Of a stretch of 64,000 nucleotides of DNA, positions 33,855 to 43,626 are shown in pieces. The notes under the pieces were generated by a model. That model saw only the letters and a list, made by a program, of their open reading frames with translations, made no database searches and had not been told where the DNA came from. This stretch comes from Celeribacter indicus (GTDB lineage Bacteria > Pseudomonadota > Alphaproteobacteria > Rhodobacterales > Rhodobacteraceae), in the NCBI RefSeq assembly GCF_000819565.1, contig NZ_CP004393.1, positions 3,038,001-3,102,000 on the forward strand, read 5' to 3'. Within the stretch, counting starts at the first letter, position 1. Every line of letters starts with the position of its first letter. Both the position numbers and the translations under genes were made by a program.

Positions 33855-35201
33855 ATGTTCGATAAGATCCTCATCGCCAACCGTGGCGAAATCGCCCTCC
33901 GGGTGATCCGCGCCTGCCGCGAGATGGGCATCGCTTCCGTGGCGGTCCATTCCACGGCGGATGCCGATGCGATGCATGTGCGTATGGCCGACGAGGCCGT
34001 GTGCATCGGGCCGAATTCCTCGGCCCAGTCCTATCTCTCCTTCCCCGCGATCATCGCCGCCTGCGAGATCACCGGGGCGCAGGCGATCCATCCGGGCTAT
34101 GGCTTCCTGTCGGAAAACGCCGCCTTCGTGCAGATCGTCGAGGACCACGACCTGACCTTCATCGGCCCCTCGGCGGAACATATCCGCCAGATGGGCGACA
34201 AGATCACGGCAAAGGAAACCGCCGAACGGCTGGGGATCCCGGTCGTTCCCGGCTCGAAGGGCGGTGTCCCGGATGTGGACGCCGCGAAGAAGACGGCGGC
34301 GGAGATGGGCTATCCCGTCATCATCAAGGCCACCGCCGGCGGCGGCGGGCGCGGGATGAAGGTCGCGAAATCGGAGGCCGAGCTCGAGGTCGCCTTCCGC
34401 ACCGCGCGTTCGGAGGCCAAGGCCGCCTTCGGCAATGACGAGGTCTACATGGAGAAATACCTCCAGAAGCCGCGTCACATCGAAGTGCAGGTCTTCGGCG
34501 ACGGCCAGGGCGGCGGCATCCACCTGGGCGAACGCGACTGTTCGCTCCAGCGCCGCCACCAGAAGGTCTTTGAGGAAGCCCCCGGCCCCTCGATCAGCGC
34601 CGCGGAGCGCGCCGAGATCGGCGGCATCTGCGCCAGGGCCATCGCGGAAATGGGCTACAGGGGCGCCGGCACGATCGAATTCCTCTACGAGGACGGCAAT
34701 TTCTATTTCATCGAGATGAACACCCGCCTTCAGGTGGAGCATCCGGTGACGGAGGCGATCTTCGGCCAGGATCTCGTGCGCGAGCAGATCCGCGTGGCGG
34801 CGGGAAACAGGCTGTCCTTCACCCAGGACGATCTCAGGATCGACGGCCATGCGATCGAAGTGCGGATCAATGCCGAACGCCTGCCCAATTTCGCGCCCTG
34901 CCCCGGCAAGGTCACGCAATATCACGCGCCCGGCGGCCTCGGCGTGCGCATGGACAGCGCGCTCTACACCGGCTATTCGATCCCGCCCTATTACGACAGC
35001 CTCATCGGCAAGCTGATCGTGCACGGCCGCGACCGGCCCGAAGCGCTCGCACGGCTGCGTCGCGCGCTCGGCGAGCTGATCGTGGACGGCGTGGACACGA
35101 CGATTCCGCTGTTCCACGCACTCCTCGAAGAGCCCGATATCCAGGCCGGCAACTACAACATCCACTGGCTCGAGAAATGGCTCGAGACCAACCTGGGCTA
35201 A
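33855..35201 (+). CDS. accC: Acetyl-CoA carboxylase biotin carboxylase subunit
   Basis: 448 residues, usual length. ATP-grasp enzyme that carboxylates biotin on AccB. Seen: FDKILIANRGEIALRVIRA at the N-terminus, glycine-rich KATAGGGGRGMKVA near 160, ERDCSLQRRHQKVFEEAPGP near 228 and FIEMNTRLQVEHPVTE near 285 with the catalytic residues. Followed by a terminator, so aat is transcribed separately. Confidence 0.98.
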   Translation: MFDKILIANRGEIALRVIRACREMGIASVAVHSTADADAMHVRMADEAVCIGPNSSAQSYLSFPAIIAACEITGAQAIHPGYGFLSENAAFVQIVEDHDLTFIGPSAEHIRQMGDKITAKETAERLGIPVVPGSKGGVPDVDAAKKTAAEMGYPVIIKATAGGGGRGMKVAKSEAELEVAFRTARSEAKAAFGNDEVYMEKYLQKPRHIEVQVFGDGQGGGIHLGERDCSLQRRHQKVFEEAPGPSISAAERAEIGGICARAIAEMGYRGAGTIEFLYEDGNFYFIEMNTRLQVEHPVTEAIFGQDLVREQIRVAAGNRLSFTQDDLRIDGHAIEVRINAERLPNFAPCPGKVTQYHAPGGLGVRMDSALYTGYSIPPYYDSLIGKLIVHGRDRPEALARLRRALGELIVDGVDTTIPLFHALLEEPDIQAGNYNIHWLEKWLETNLG

Positions 35202-35220
35202 GCCCCTTGCATGATTGTGG

Positions 35221-35252
35221 AAAGGCCGTCCGCGAGGCGGCCTTTTCTTTTG
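35221..35252 (+). terminator. Rho-independent terminator of accBC
   Basis: Stem AAAGGCCG (35221-35228) / CGGCCTTT (35238-35245) followed by TCTTTT, 19 bases past the accC stop. Confidence 0.82.
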
Positions 35253-35277
35253 ATGAAAGAGCCGCCAGAGTCGGATC

Positions 35278-35922
35278 ATGAACCATGTCGAGCTGACCCC
35301 GGAACTGATCCTTCAGGCCTATGCGAACGGCGTCTTTCCCATGGCCGAAAGCCGGGAGGATCCCGCGCTGTTCTGGGTCGACCCGCGGATGCGGGGGATC
35401 ATCCCGCTCGACGGGTTCCACATCTCCCGCTCGCTGGCCCGCGTGATCCGTTCGGGGCGCTTCTCCGTCACCTTCGACCGCGATTTCGCCGGCGTCATGA
35501 CCGGCTGCGCGGATCGCGAGGAAACCTGGATCAACGCCACGATCCTCGCGCTCTACACCCGGCTGTTCGAGATGGGGTTCGGCCATTCCTGCGAGGTCTG
35601 GCGCGACGGGCGGCTCGTCGGCGGGATCTATGGCCTCGCGCTCGGCACGGCGTTTTTCGGGGAAAGCATGTTCTCGCGGGAAACCGACGCGTCCAAGGTC
35701 GCACTCGCCTATACCGTCGCGCGGCTGCGGCGCACGGGCTTCACCCTCTTCGACACACAGTTTCTCACGCCCCACCTCGCCTCTCTCGGCGGCATCGAGA
35801 TCCCCCGCGCCGACTATCGGGCATTGTTGCGAAAGGCCATGGAAAGGCGGGCGGATTTCTGCGCGCCGACCGGAGAGCTGACGCCTCAGGACGTGCTACA
35901 GGACAGCGGCCAGAGGTCGTAG
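35278..35922 (+). CDS. aat: Leucyl/phenylalanyl-tRNA--protein transferase
   Basis: 214 residues. Adds Leu or Phe to proteins with N-terminal Arg or Lys, marking them for ClpS/ClpAP. Signature AYANGVFPMAESREDPALFWVDPRMRG, then FDRDFAGVMTGCAD, ETWINATILALYTRL and GIYGLALGTAFFGESMFS. Only a weak GAAAGAG ribosome site is visible. Its last 37 bases overlap the convergent DUF2155 gene. The accBC-aat order is common in this group. Confidence 0.96.
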   Translation: MNHVELTPELILQAYANGVFPMAESREDPALFWVDPRMRGIIPLDGFHISRSLARVIRSGRFSVTFDRDFAGVMTGCADREETWINATILALYTRLFEMGFGHSCEVWRDGRLVGGIYGLALGTAFFGESMFSRETDASKVALAYTVARLRRTGFTLFDTQFLTPHLASLGGIEIPRADYRALLRKAMERRADFCAPTGELTPQDVLQDSGQRS

Positions 35923-36422
35923 CGCTGGTGATCCATCGCGTTCAGCGCCGGGCTCGACGCGATCATCCAGCCGGAGAAGACCGGATCCTCCGTCCCGTCG
36001 ACCCGCACGGTCAGATAGGCATAGGCGTCGCCCGAGGGGTTGCCTTCGGGATAGCGGCAATCGCCGAGAAAGATCTCGATCCGGCCGAAGCGCACCATGT
36101 CCCCGACACCCGCGCCCAGATCCTCGACCCGCCCCGTCAGCTTGTCGAGCGCGCGCAGCGTCGCGCCCGAGGAGGAGGCGACGGTGTCGCGGAATTCGGT
36201 GGTGATGTCGTTGAGCTCGTCCTGGAACCCCTCGTCGGGCAGGCGCTGTAGCTCCTCGAGCGACAGCCCCTCGCCGAACCCGCCCTCCTCGTCCTCTTCG
36301 AGCGGGGTGATCTCGATATCGTCGATGCCGGTGTCGAGATCGTCGCTGAACCCCGGCTCCTGCGCCTGCGCGCCGCCGCAGGCGATGAATGCGGCCATCA
36401 GGACGATGCCGAGACGGCTCAT
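35886..36422 (-). CDS. DUF2155 exported protein
   Basis: 178 residues with a signal peptide (MSRLGIVLMAAFIACGGAQA), an acidic middle (DIDDIEITPLEEDEEGG) and the DUF2155 C-terminal domain (GRIEIFLGDCRYPEGN...AYAYLTVRVDG...FSGWMIASSPALNAMDHQRYDLW). Function of the domain is unknown; it is regularly beside mlaD-like and NDUFA12-like genes in Rhodobacterales. Start overlaps the mlaD stop (ATGA). 3' ends of this gene and aat overlap by 37 bases. Confidence 0.9.
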   Translation of the reverse strand: MSRLGIVLMAAFIACGGAQAQEPGFSDDLDTGIDDIEITPLEEDEEGGFGEGLSLEELQRLPDEGFQDELNDITTEFRDTVASSSGATLRALDKLTGRVEDLGAGVGDMVRFGRIEIFLGDCRYPEGNPSGDAYAYLTVRVDGTEDPVFSGWMIASSPALNAMDHQRYDLWPLSCSTS

Positions 36423-36886
36423 TCCAGCTCGCTCCCGTCTTCGGAACTCCCGGTGACGAACTTGAGCAGCAGGTTGATCAGGCTCACCGATCCCTGCGTG
36501 TCGGCGATCACCTGTCCGTCCTCGAAATTGAACATCGAACCGCCGGGAAGAAGCTCGACGAAATTGCCGCCGAGCAGCCCCTCGGAGGAGATCAGCGCAG
36601 CCGTGTCGTCGGGCAGGAGGACATTGCCGTCGAGCGTGAGCTGCGCCTCGGCGCGAAAGGTCTCCCGGTCGAGACCGAGCCCGGTGACGGTGCCGACCTT
36701 CACCCCCGCAAGCCGCACGTCGGTGCCGGTGGAGATCCCCTCGGCGGAGCGGAAGGAGGCGGTCAGCCGATAGCTGTCCTGCGGACCGGTGGCAAAGCCG
36801 GTGAGCTGCCCGGCATAGACCAGGAAGCCGATGGCAAGCGCGACGACGCCGGCGCCCACCGCGATTTCTGTGGGATTCTCGGACAT
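36419..36886 (-). CDS. mlaD: Outer-membrane lipid-asymmetry protein MlaD (MCE domain)
   Basis: 155 residues: one N-terminal membrane anchor (IAVGAGVVALAIGFLVYAG) and one MCE domain (YRLTASFRSAEGISTGTDVRLAGVKVGTV...GGNFVELLPGG). MlaD forms a periplasm-facing hexamer that shuttles phospholipids with MlaFEB. The other mla genes are not in the window. Coupled to the DUF2155 gene by a 4-base overlap. Confidence 0.93.
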   Translation of the reverse strand: MSENPTEIAVGAGVVALAIGFLVYAGQLTGFATGPQDSYRLTASFRSAEGISTGTDVRLAGVKVGTVTGLGLDRETFRAEAQLTLDGNVLLPDDTAALISSEGLLGGNFVELLPGGSMFNFEDGQVIADTQGSVSLINLLLKFVTGSSEDGSELE

Positions 36887-36897
36887 GACGAACGGCC

Positions 36898-37281
36898 TTA
36901 TTCGGGCTGCCAGGCTTCGTAATCCTGACGCACGATCGGTTTGGGACGACGGATGGAACCGGCGGGAGCATAGGCGGCGGGGGTGCCGGTCAGGTTCTCC
37001 ACATGCGGCATTTCCCATTCCTTATGCGCCAGCGCCTCGTGGCCGGGATGGTTCGCGAAGGTGTGATGCAGCCAGCCGTGCCATTCCGGGGAGACCCGCG
37101 ACGCCTCGATATCGCCGTTATAGACGACCCAGCGGCGGGTGTCGGCCTCGTTGCGGTAGAAGCGGTTGCCCTGGGCGTCCTCGCCCACCTTGATCCCGTG
37201 GCGCCAGGTGAAAAGCTGTGTCCCGATGGTTCCGTCCTTCCACCAGACGAGCGCGCGCAAGAGAGTGTTCACGATACCCAT
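36898..37281 (-). CDS. NADH:ubiquinone oxidoreductase NDUFA12-family subunit
   Basis: 127 residues, matching the B17.2/NDUFA12 supernumerary subunit found in mitochondria and alphaproteobacteria: WWKDGTIGTQLFTWRHGIKVG, GNRFYRN, RRWVVYNGDIEASRVSPEWHGWLHH. In Paracoccus complex I the homologue sits on the peripheral arm. AGGTGA lies before the ATG at 37281. 11 bases upstream of mlaD, likely one mRNA. Confidence 0.95.
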   Translation of the reverse strand: MGIVNTLLRALVWWKDGTIGTQLFTWRHGIKVGEDAQGNRFYRNEADTRRWVVYNGDIEASRVSPEWHGWLHHTFANHPGHEALAHKEWEMPHVENLTGTPAAYAPAGSIRRPKPIVRQDYEAWQPE

Positions 37282-37399
37282 GGATCCGTCACCTTTCGAA
37301 GTTCGCTTGGGCAATCTATGGACCATCGACGCAGCAAGGTCCAGAGGGGAGCGCGCCGCGCGGTGCGGCTTTTCGCGGAGCGTGGCCCCACCATGGCAA

Positions 37400-37459
37400 G
37401 GCCCCGCCGGATCTCTCCCGCGGGGCCCCTGTCTGTCTATCTGTCTGTCTGTCCGTCCG
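37400..37459. repeat. Hairpin plus TCTG tetranucleotide repeat downstream of clpX
   Basis: GGCCCCGC (37400-37407) pairs with GCGGGGCC (37420-37427), probably a clpX terminator on the minus strand though without a U-run. Next to it, 37430-37459, is a run of about seven TCTG units with single changes, ending TCCGTCCG. The repeat is between the clpX stop and the hairpin, in the 3' untranslated part. Confidence 0.55.
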
Positions 37460-37473
37460 CCGGACGGGCCGGG

Positions 37474-38742
37474 TCAGGAGGCGTTCGCCTCCTTCGCCTC
37501 GCCGTCGGAATAGATCATCAGCGGCTTGGCGGGGGAGACCACCGCCTCCTCGTTCACCACCACTTCGGTCACGTCGTCCATGCCCGGAAGCTCGAACATC
37601 GTGTCGAGCAGAATGTCCTCGAGGATGGAACGCAGGCCCCGCGCGCCGGTCTTGCGCTCGATCGCGCGCTTGGCGATGGCGGCCAGCGCCTCCTCCGTGA
37701 AGGAGAGCTTCACATCCTCGAGCTCGAACAGGCGCTGGTACTGTTTCACCAGCGCGTTCTTCGGCTCGGTCAGGATGGTGACCAGCGCCTCCTCGTCGAG
37801 ATCCTCGAGCGTCGCGAGCACCGGAAGCCGGCCGACGAATTCCGGGATCAGGCCGAATTTCAGCAGGTCCTCGGGCTCGAGCTCCTTGAACAGCTCGCCC
37901 ACGCCGCGGTCGTCGTCATTCTTGACATCCGCGCCAAAGCCCATCGCCGTGCCCTTGTTGCGCTGCGCGATGATCCGGTCGAGCCCGGCAAAGGCGCCGC
38001 CGCAGATGAACAGGATGTTCGTGGTGTCCACTTGCAGGAATTCCTGCTGCGGATGCTTGCGCCCGCCCTGCGGCGGCACGGAGGCCACGGTGCCTTCCAT
38101 GATCTTCAGGAGCGCCTGCTGCACCCCCTCGCCCGACACGTCGCGGGTGATCGAAGGATTGTCGGACTTGCGCGTGATCTTGTCGACCTCGTCGATATAG
38201 ACGATGCCGCGCTGCGCGCGTTCCACGTTGTATTCGGACGCCTGCAAGAGTTTGAGGATGATGTTCTCCACATCCTCGCCCACATAGCCCGCCTCGGTCA
38301 GCGTGGTGGCGTCGGCCATGGTGAAGGGCACGTCGAGGATCCGCGCCAGCGTCTGCGCCAGAAGCGTCTTGCCGCAGCCGGTGGGGCCGATCAGCAGGAT
38401 GTTCGACTTGGCGAGTTCGATGTCGCCCGCGCCCTTCGCGGCATGGTTCAGACGCTTGTAATGGTTGTGCACGGCCACGGAAAGCACGCGCTTCGCCGTC
38501 GCCTGGCCGATCACGTAGTCGTCGAGCACGGCACAGATGTCCTTCGGCGACGGCACGCCTTCGGAGGATTTCAGCCCCGAGGATTTCGTCTCCTCGCGAA
38601 TGATGTCCATGCAAAGCTCGACGCATTCGTCGCAGATGAACACGGTCGGCCCCGCGATCAGTTTGCGCACCTCATGCTGGCTTTTCCCGCAGAACGAGCA
38701 GTAAAGCGTATTCTTGCTGTCTCCACCGGACGAATTGCTCAT
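37474..38742 (-). CDS. clpX: ATP-dependent Clp protease ATP-binding subunit ClpX
   Basis: 422 residues. Unfolds tagged proteins and feeds them to ClpP. N-terminal zinc-binding domain with Cys 15, 18, 37 and 40 (YCSFCGK...ICDECVELC), Walker A GPTGCGKT near 120, Walker [11 protein letters not shown] near 182, pore loop GYVGED near 150, IGF-type ClpP loop replaced by region [10 protein letters not shown] near 268. GGGGAATGTG precedes the ATG. clpP lies 262 bases upstream in the same direction. Confidence 0.98.
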   Translation of the reverse strand: MSNSSGGDSKNTLYCSFCGKSQHEVRKLIAGPTVFICDECVELCMDIIREETKSSGLKSSEGVPSPKDICAVLDDYVIGQATAKRVLSVAVHNHYKRLNHAAKGAGDIELAKSNILLIGPTGCGKTLLAQTLARILDVPFTMADATTLTEAGYVGEDVENIILKLLQASEYNVERAQRGIVYIDEVDKITRKSDNPSITRDVSGEGVQQALLKIMEGTVASVPPQGGRKHPQQEFLQVDTTNILFICGGAFAGLDRIIAQRNKGTAMGFGADVKNDDDRGVGELFKELEPEDLLKFGLIPEFVGRLPVLATLEDLDEEALVTILTEPKNALVKQYQRLFELEDVKLSFTEEALAAIAKRAIERKTGARGLRSILEDILLDTMFELPGMDDVTEVVVNEEAVVSPAKPLMIYSDGEAKEANAS

Positions 38743-39004
38743 CACATTCCCCTGGGCCCATCCGGGCCGTTGTTCGCCTGAAATCCGGTCAAGGGACCGA
38801 CGCCCCGTCGGCCCCGGCCGCACGATCCGCGGCACCCGCCGGATTTCATCAGTCTGGCCGCCCCCGGTGACCGGGGATGGCCGCTTGCCCTTCCCGAGGA
38901 GTTTAGGTCAGCCGAATTTCAGGCACAATGCCAAAATCCCGCCTTCCCGCGCCGCCGCCGGATATGCTGTCGCGGTGCCGGCGAAGTCCCGCGGGACAAC
39001 GCCT

Positions 39005-39628
39005 TTACGCCTCGGGCACCACGCGGCTTTCGACGATCTCGTCGATCAGGCCGAAATCCTTGGCCTCCTCGGGCGACATGAAGTTGTCGCGTTCGAGCGC
39101 GTCGACGATCTCCTTCATCTTCTTGCCGGTGTGCTTCACGTAGATGCTGTTCAGCCGGTCCTTCAGCTTCTGGGTCTCCTGGGCGTGGATCATGATATCC
39201 GTCGCCTGGCCCTGATAGCCGCCGGAGGGCTGGTGCACCATGATGCGCGAATTCGGCAGCGAGAAGCGCATGCCCTGCTCCCCCGCCGTCAGCAGGAGCG
39301 AGCCCATCGAGGCCGCCTGCCCCATCACGAGGGTCGAGACCTTCGGACGGATATACTGCATCGTGTCGTAGATCGACAGGCCGGAGGTCACGACACCGCC
39401 GGGGCTGTTGATATACATCGCGATCTCCTTCTTCGGGTTTTCCGCCTCGAGGAAGAGAAGCTGCGCGCAGATCAGCGAGGACATGCCGTCGTGGACCGGA
39501 CCGTTCAGGAAGATGATCCGCTCTTTCAGCAGGCGCGAGAAGATGTCGTAGGCCCGTTCGCCGCGGCTGGTCTGTTCGACCACCATCGGAACGAGCGTGT
39601 TCATGTAGGTATCAATCGGGTCTTTCAT
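39005..39628 (-). CDS. clpP: ATP-dependent Clp protease proteolytic subunit
   Basis: 207 residues. Catalytic Ser in [11 protein letters not shown] near 101, His in [10 protein letters not shown] near 126, Asp in [15 protein letters not shown] near 175. Forms the tetradecameric chamber for ClpX. The ATG at 39628 with AGGGA upstream gives the standard N-terminus [20 protein letters not shown]; an upstream frame extension is not supported. Gap to the DUF1513 gene (39629-39914) shows no gene. Confidence 0.98.
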   Translation of the reverse strand: MKDPIDTYMNTLVPMVVEQTSRGERAYDIFSRLLKERIIFLNGPVHDGMSSLICAQLLFLEAENPKKEIAMYINSPGGVVTSGLSIYDTMQYIRPKVSTLVMGQAASMGSLLLTAGEQGMRFSLPNSRIMVHQPSGGYQGQATDIMIHAQETQKLKDRLNSIYVKHTGKKMKEIVDALERDNFMSPEEAKDFGLIDEIVESRVVPEA

Positions 39629-39914
39629 CGGTCCCTGCCTGTTGCTGCTTTCGCTGTCGTAGCGCGTAAGTGTTACATGAGTCTTAGTGGCGGAGGTCGG
39701 GGGCTGCAAGAGCGCCCGGCCCCTGTCCGTCCCCGCACCGGCGGGGAAGCGGCGAAAACGGCGGACGGCTCACGCCGCTCTCACGCGATTTTGCACGATT
39801 TTCGGCCGGATTCCCGCCACATCCCGCCCGCGACGGAGACGCCGGCGATCCGCTCTCCGCACCGATGCGGCCGCGGTGCCTCCAATTTCGCACAGATTTT
39901 CCGGACATTCGCGG

Positions 39915-41003
39915 TCACAGAAGCTGCGGCAGCGCGACGAGGTGGTTGTCCCACGCAAGGCCCGGCACGGCGTTGAGCGGCCGCATCGTCTCGCGCAGCT
40001 CGACCAGCGCGCCGAACCCGTCTGAGCCGAGATAGCCCGCGGCACAGGGCGCAAGCCCGCAGATGTCGCCGCGCTGCACGGCGCCGAGGAAGCGGCCGTC
40101 GGGGGCGAAACGGTGCAGCCGCCCGCCGCGCGGCGAGGTGATCGCGACCTCCGTGCCATCGCCCGAATGCGCCACGGAGCCGGCATAGCCGCGCATCGCG
40201 AACTGTTCCCCCAGCTCCGCCTGCGCCAGAACCGGCGCCTCGCCGCGCCGGTGCAGGCCGAGGAGCGGCACCACCTCCGTCTCGTCGCCCTCCCATTGCA
40301 TCGCGAAGGCGATCTGGTCGCCGGGCCCGACCGATAGGTGCCGGATCGAGTTCCGGTGCAGCTCGGGGGCCAGCGCGACCTTTTCGACCAGCGTGTAACC
40401 GGACGTCAGATAGGCCAGCGACGGTTTCATTCCGTCGAGGTTGAGCTTCTCGCGCCCCGCGCCGATCTCGGGATGGGTGAAGATCCCGCCATTGGCCACC
40501 ACGAGCGTGCCGTCGGAGAGCTGCTTGACGTCATGCGGGCCGATGCCATGGGTCGGCACCTCGCCGATGCGCGCGTATCCCTTCGTGCGGTCCCACAGGC
40601 CGAGGATGCCGCGCTTTGCGGCATAGTGGTTCTCCGGCGTGAGCAGGAGATCGCCGCCATTCACGAACAGCCCATGCCCCATGAAATGCCGTCCCTCCGG
40701 CGCGTCGAGCCGGTGGGTGACGTCGCCCGTCGCACAGTTCACCACCAGCGCGAAGGTGCCGGGACGGCGCGCGAAGGCCACGGCCTCGGGTTTCGCGGGA
40801 TGGGCGGCGGCGGCATGGCCGCGGGCGGGCAGAGGCACGCGGAACACGATCTGCGCCGCCGCGTCGAGCCCGTAGAGCGCGTAATCGCCCGAGGCATCGC
40901 GCGCCGCGCCGAGATAGGCGGGAGATCCGGCATCCGCCCAGCTCAGGCGCGGCACGAAGGCGGTGGCAAAGGCCGCCTTGAGAAAGGTGCGTCGGTCGGT
41001 CAT
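39915..41003 (-). CDS. DUF1513 Tat-exported beta-propeller-like protein of the iron cluster
   Basis: 362 residues. The N-terminus MTDRRTFLKAAFATAF is a twin-arginine signal (RRTFLK). The rest is the DUF1513 domain with repeated blade-like segments (GHGLFVNGGDLLLTPENHY, GIGPHDVKQLSDGTLVVANGG, NSIRHLSVGPGDQIAFAMQWEG). It is the last gene of the conserved imelysin / DUF1111 / imelysin / DUF1513 iron-regulated set. Biochemical role unknown; periplasmic metal handling is inferred. GGAGACTGAC precedes the ATG, 1 base after the imelysin stop. Confidence 0.88.
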   Translation of the reverse strand: MTDRRTFLKAAFATAFVPRLSWADAGSPAYLGAARDASGDYALYGLDAAAQIVFRVPLPARGHAAAAHPAKPEAVAFARRPGTFALVVNCATGDVTHRLDAPEGRHFMGHGLFVNGGDLLLTPENHYAAKRGILGLWDRTKGYARIGEVPTHGIGPHDVKQLSDGTLVVANGGIFTHPEIGAGREKLNLDGMKPSLAYLTSGYTLVEKVALAPELHRNSIRHLSVGPGDQIAFAMQWEGDETEVVPLLGLHRRGEAPVLAQAELGEQFAMRGYAGSVAHSGDGTEVAITSPRGGRLHRFAPDGRFLGAVQRGDICGLAPCAAGYLGSDGFGALVELRETMRPLNAVPGLAWDNHLVALPQLL

Positions 41004-41004
41004 G

Positions 41005-42018
41005 TCAGTCTCCATCCCCTGCGTTGAAACCCGCGGAAATACCCAGAGGCGCGCCGATCTCGTTGGCGATGGCGCCCTGGATCGTCTGGATCCGCTGTCC
41101 GACGATCTCCAGTTCGAGCCGCTGCGTCGGATCCTCGACATCAGAGAAATCCTGGGTCTCGAGATCCCGCGCCAGCCCGATCGCATCCTCGAACCCCGCC
41201 TCGATCGCCGGGATCTCCGCGGGCGCGAGGCTGCGGGCCAGATCGCGGGCGGCCTCGAGCGAGAGCACGAGGTTGCGGCGGGAGCGCGCGGAACGGCGCG
41301 CCTCCGCCCGTTCGGGGCGCGGACGCTCGAAGGAGCCGAGCGGGCGCGCGATGCGCTGGTCGCGGTCGAATTCCAGCGCCGCGGTGAGCTGGGTGTAGAG
41401 CGCCTGAAGGCTCTCCGTCGGCGTCAGATAAAGCACCTGCGCCGCCTCCCCGGCCTGTTTCAGCGTGTCGGCGAACCCGTCCTCGCCGGTCCATTCCGCG
41501 TCGATCTCGCCCGCCATGCGCGCCATGTCCCCGGTGATCGCCCGCACCAGACGGCAGGCATACTCCTCCGCCCCGTAGCCCGCGAACCGATCGTCGTACA
41601 GCATCATCTCGAGCGCGAAGAATCCGCGCACCGCGATCGAGGCATGGGCGAATTCCGCCGGATCGTCCACCACGGGATCCTCGTCCGCGACGATGGCCGC
41701 AAGCGTGCGCTGGGTCAGGCCCTTCTTGTCGGGCCAGAAGGACATCGCGAGGATCCGCCCGTCCTTCTCGATCGGGCCGAGATGGAGCTGCTGCACCGGA
41801 ATCCAGGCGTCGAAGGCCGAATGATAGGCCGGCTTGACCGCCTCGGCGCGGCAATCCTGCGCGGCGACTTCGGCGAGCCCTTCGGCGGCGGCGGCAAAGG
41901 TTTCGATCGCGGGGGTCGCGTGCCGGTCGACCGCGCGCGTGACCGCCTCTCCGACGGGATCGGCCGCGAGCGGTCCGGCGAGGGAAAGCGAGACGCAAAG
42001 GGCGGTGAAACGGCGCAT
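41005..42018 (-). CDS. Imelysin-family periplasmic protein (second copy)
   Basis: 337 residues with a signal peptide (MRRFTALCVSLSLAGPLAA). Imelysin fold segments: VKPAYHSAFDAWIPVQQLHLGPIE, AVRGFFALEMMLYDD (the GxHxxE motif of the first copy is here GFFALEMML, so the His is missing), and the C-terminal helical half. Imelysin proteins are iron-responsive peptidase-like or metal-binding proteins. Divergent from the copy at 44394 and in the same operon direction. Confidence 0.87.
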   Translation of the reverse strand: MRRFTALCVSLSLAGPLAADPVGEAVTRAVDRHATPAIETFAAAAEGLAEVAAQDCRAEAVKPAYHSAFDAWIPVQQLHLGPIEKDGRILAMSFWPDKKGLTQRTLAAIVADEDPVVDDPAEFAHASIAVRGFFALEMMLYDDRFAGYGAEEYACRLVRAITGDMARMAGEIDAEWTGEDGFADTLKQAGEAAQVLYLTPTESLQALYTQLTAALEFDRDQRIARPLGSFERPRPERAEARRSARSRRNLVLSLEAARDLARSLAPAEIPAIEAGFEDAIGLARDLETQDFSDVEDPTQRLELEIVGQRIQTIQGAIANEIGAPLGISAGFNAGDGD

Positions 42019-42033
42019 GGCGGTCGGCTCCTT

Positions 42034-43626
42034 TCAGAGGCTTTCGAGAAAACGGACGAGCGCGGCGCGGTCGGCCTTCGGCAGGGTCGCCACGGCCTCG
42101 CGGGCCGCCTCGGCCTCGCCGCCGTGCCAGAGCACCGCCTCGAGCAGCGACCGCGCGCGTCCGTCATGGAGATAGGTGTTATGCCCGGAGACCCGCGCCG
42201 TCAAACCGATCCCCCAGAGCGGCGGCGTGCGCCATTCGCGCCCGGTGGCGCGGTGCTCCGGCCGGTGGTCGGCCAGCCCCTCCCCCATGTCATGCAGCAG
42301 AAGGTCGCTGTAGGGCCAGATCAACTGGAACGACTGCGCGGCGCGCGACGGGTCCGTGAGCCGGTGGGTCACGTATTTCGGCACATGGCAGGCGGCGCAG
42401 CCGGTGTCGTGGAACACCGCCTTGCCGCGCAGCACCTCCGGGTCGCCGATGTCGCGCCGCGCCGGCACGGCGAGGTTGCGCGCGTAGAAGGTCACGAGGT
42501 CCAGCCCCGCCTGGTCGATCTCGTCGCCGCGCACGTCCCCGGCACCGGAGGGCGCATCCAGGCACCGCCCCTGCATCCCGGTGCAATCCCCCGCAGGCCG
42601 CGGGACGAGCGGCGAGGAGATGCCCATGTCGAAGGCGAAGGCGGTCGCGGCCTGCTCCTCCACCGACGCCTCCCCCGCCTTCCAGCCGAACCGGCCCAGC
42701 GCCGGCGCCTGCGCGCGGCGCGACCAGACGACATTCGGGCGGCCCGAAATGCCGTCGCCGTCGGCATCCTCGGGATCGGCATGGGCAAGAATGTCCTCCG
42801 CCGGGATCGCCTCGAGCAGGCCGAGGCCGATCATCGGGTTGGCGACGCGCGGGGAGATCTGGAGCGCGGGGGACGGATCCCCGTAGGCGGGTTTCGCAAT
42901 CGCATAGACGGGGCGGCGCAGGCGTACCCGTTCCCCGTCCGACAGCGCGATCTCCTCCTCCTCATAGGCGATGTCGAGCCAGCCTTCGGGGGCATGACCC
43001 GCCACCGCATGATCCTGGAGCTGCCAGCCATAGACCGGCTCCGGCCGGGTGCGCGGCGTCGCGCCCTCCCCGTCGAGCGCGGCGAGATAGGTCTCGAGCT
43101 CCGTGGCCACCGCATCCGCAGGCGCGGGCACCGACAGGCGCAGGAACATCGACACGCGGCTGTCGCTTTCCCCCTCCGGCGGATGGCCGCGCCCGTCGTT
43201 CAGGTGACAACGCTGGCAGGACCGCGCGTTGTAGAGCGGACCGAGCCCGTCCGAGGCTTTCGTCGAGGAGGGCGCGGAGACCCAGAGCTTTGCGAAAAGC
43301 GCGTTCCCGAGCTCGAAATCGAGCGTCTCCTCGAAGGCCAGATTGGCGGAAGGAAGGGTGAAGGCGCGCGCATCGCCGCTGTCCGCCACCGTGCCGGCGC
43401 CGCCGGGCCTGGCCTCGAACGGCTCGGGCGCGGCGAATGTCTCGGGCGGGCGGATCACCGCCGCCACCCGCGCCTGTTCGGCGGCGCTGCGCGGAACGAT
43501 GGCGCCGGACGGCTCGCCCGGCGTCAGGCCCCCGACGGCGCCCGCCTGCCCCGCAACGAGGGACAGCGCGAGCGCCAGCGCCGGACTACTCGGCCTCGTC
43601 CATCGCCGCGGCGTTGAGCAGCGCAA
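42034..43626 (-). CDS. Di-haem oxidoreductase family protein (DUF1111), exported
   Basis: About 530 residues with two c-type haem sites, CQRCH near 137 and CAACH near 410, the DUF1111 thiol-oxidoreductase architecture. Periplasmic; likely redox partner in iron acquisition. The start is uncertain: no ATG or GTG follows the end of the upstream bfr gene. A TTG at 43626 gives a clean signal peptide ([20 protein letters not shown]) but lies inside bfr, overlapping it by 41 bases; an ATG at 43683 would overlap by 98. Follows bfr in the operon. Confidence 0.85.
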   Translation of the reverse strand: MRCSTPRRWTRPSSPALALALSLVAGQAGAVGGLTPGEPSGAIVPRSAAEQARVAAVIRPPETFAAPEPFEARPGGAGTVADSGDARAFTLPSANLAFEETLDFELGNALFAKLWVSAPSSTKASDGLGPLYNARSCQRCHLNDGRGHPPEGESDSRVSMFLRLSVPAPADAVATELETYLAALDGEGATPRTRPEPVYGWQLQDHAVAGHAPEGWLDIAYEEEEIALSDGERVRLRRPVYAIAKPAYGDPSPALQISPRVANPMIGLGLLEAIPAEDILAHADPEDADGDGISGRPNVVWSRRAQAPALGRFGWKAGEASVEEQAATAFAFDMGISSPLVPRPAGDCTGMQGRCLDAPSGAGDVRGDEIDQAGLDLVTFYARNLAVPARRDIGDPEVLRGKAVFHDTGCAACHVPKYVTHRLTDPSRAAQSFQLIWPYSDLLLHDMGEGLADHRPEHRATGREWRTPPLWGIGLTARVSGHNTYLHDGRARSLLEAVLWHGGEAEAAREAVATLPKADRAALVRFLESL

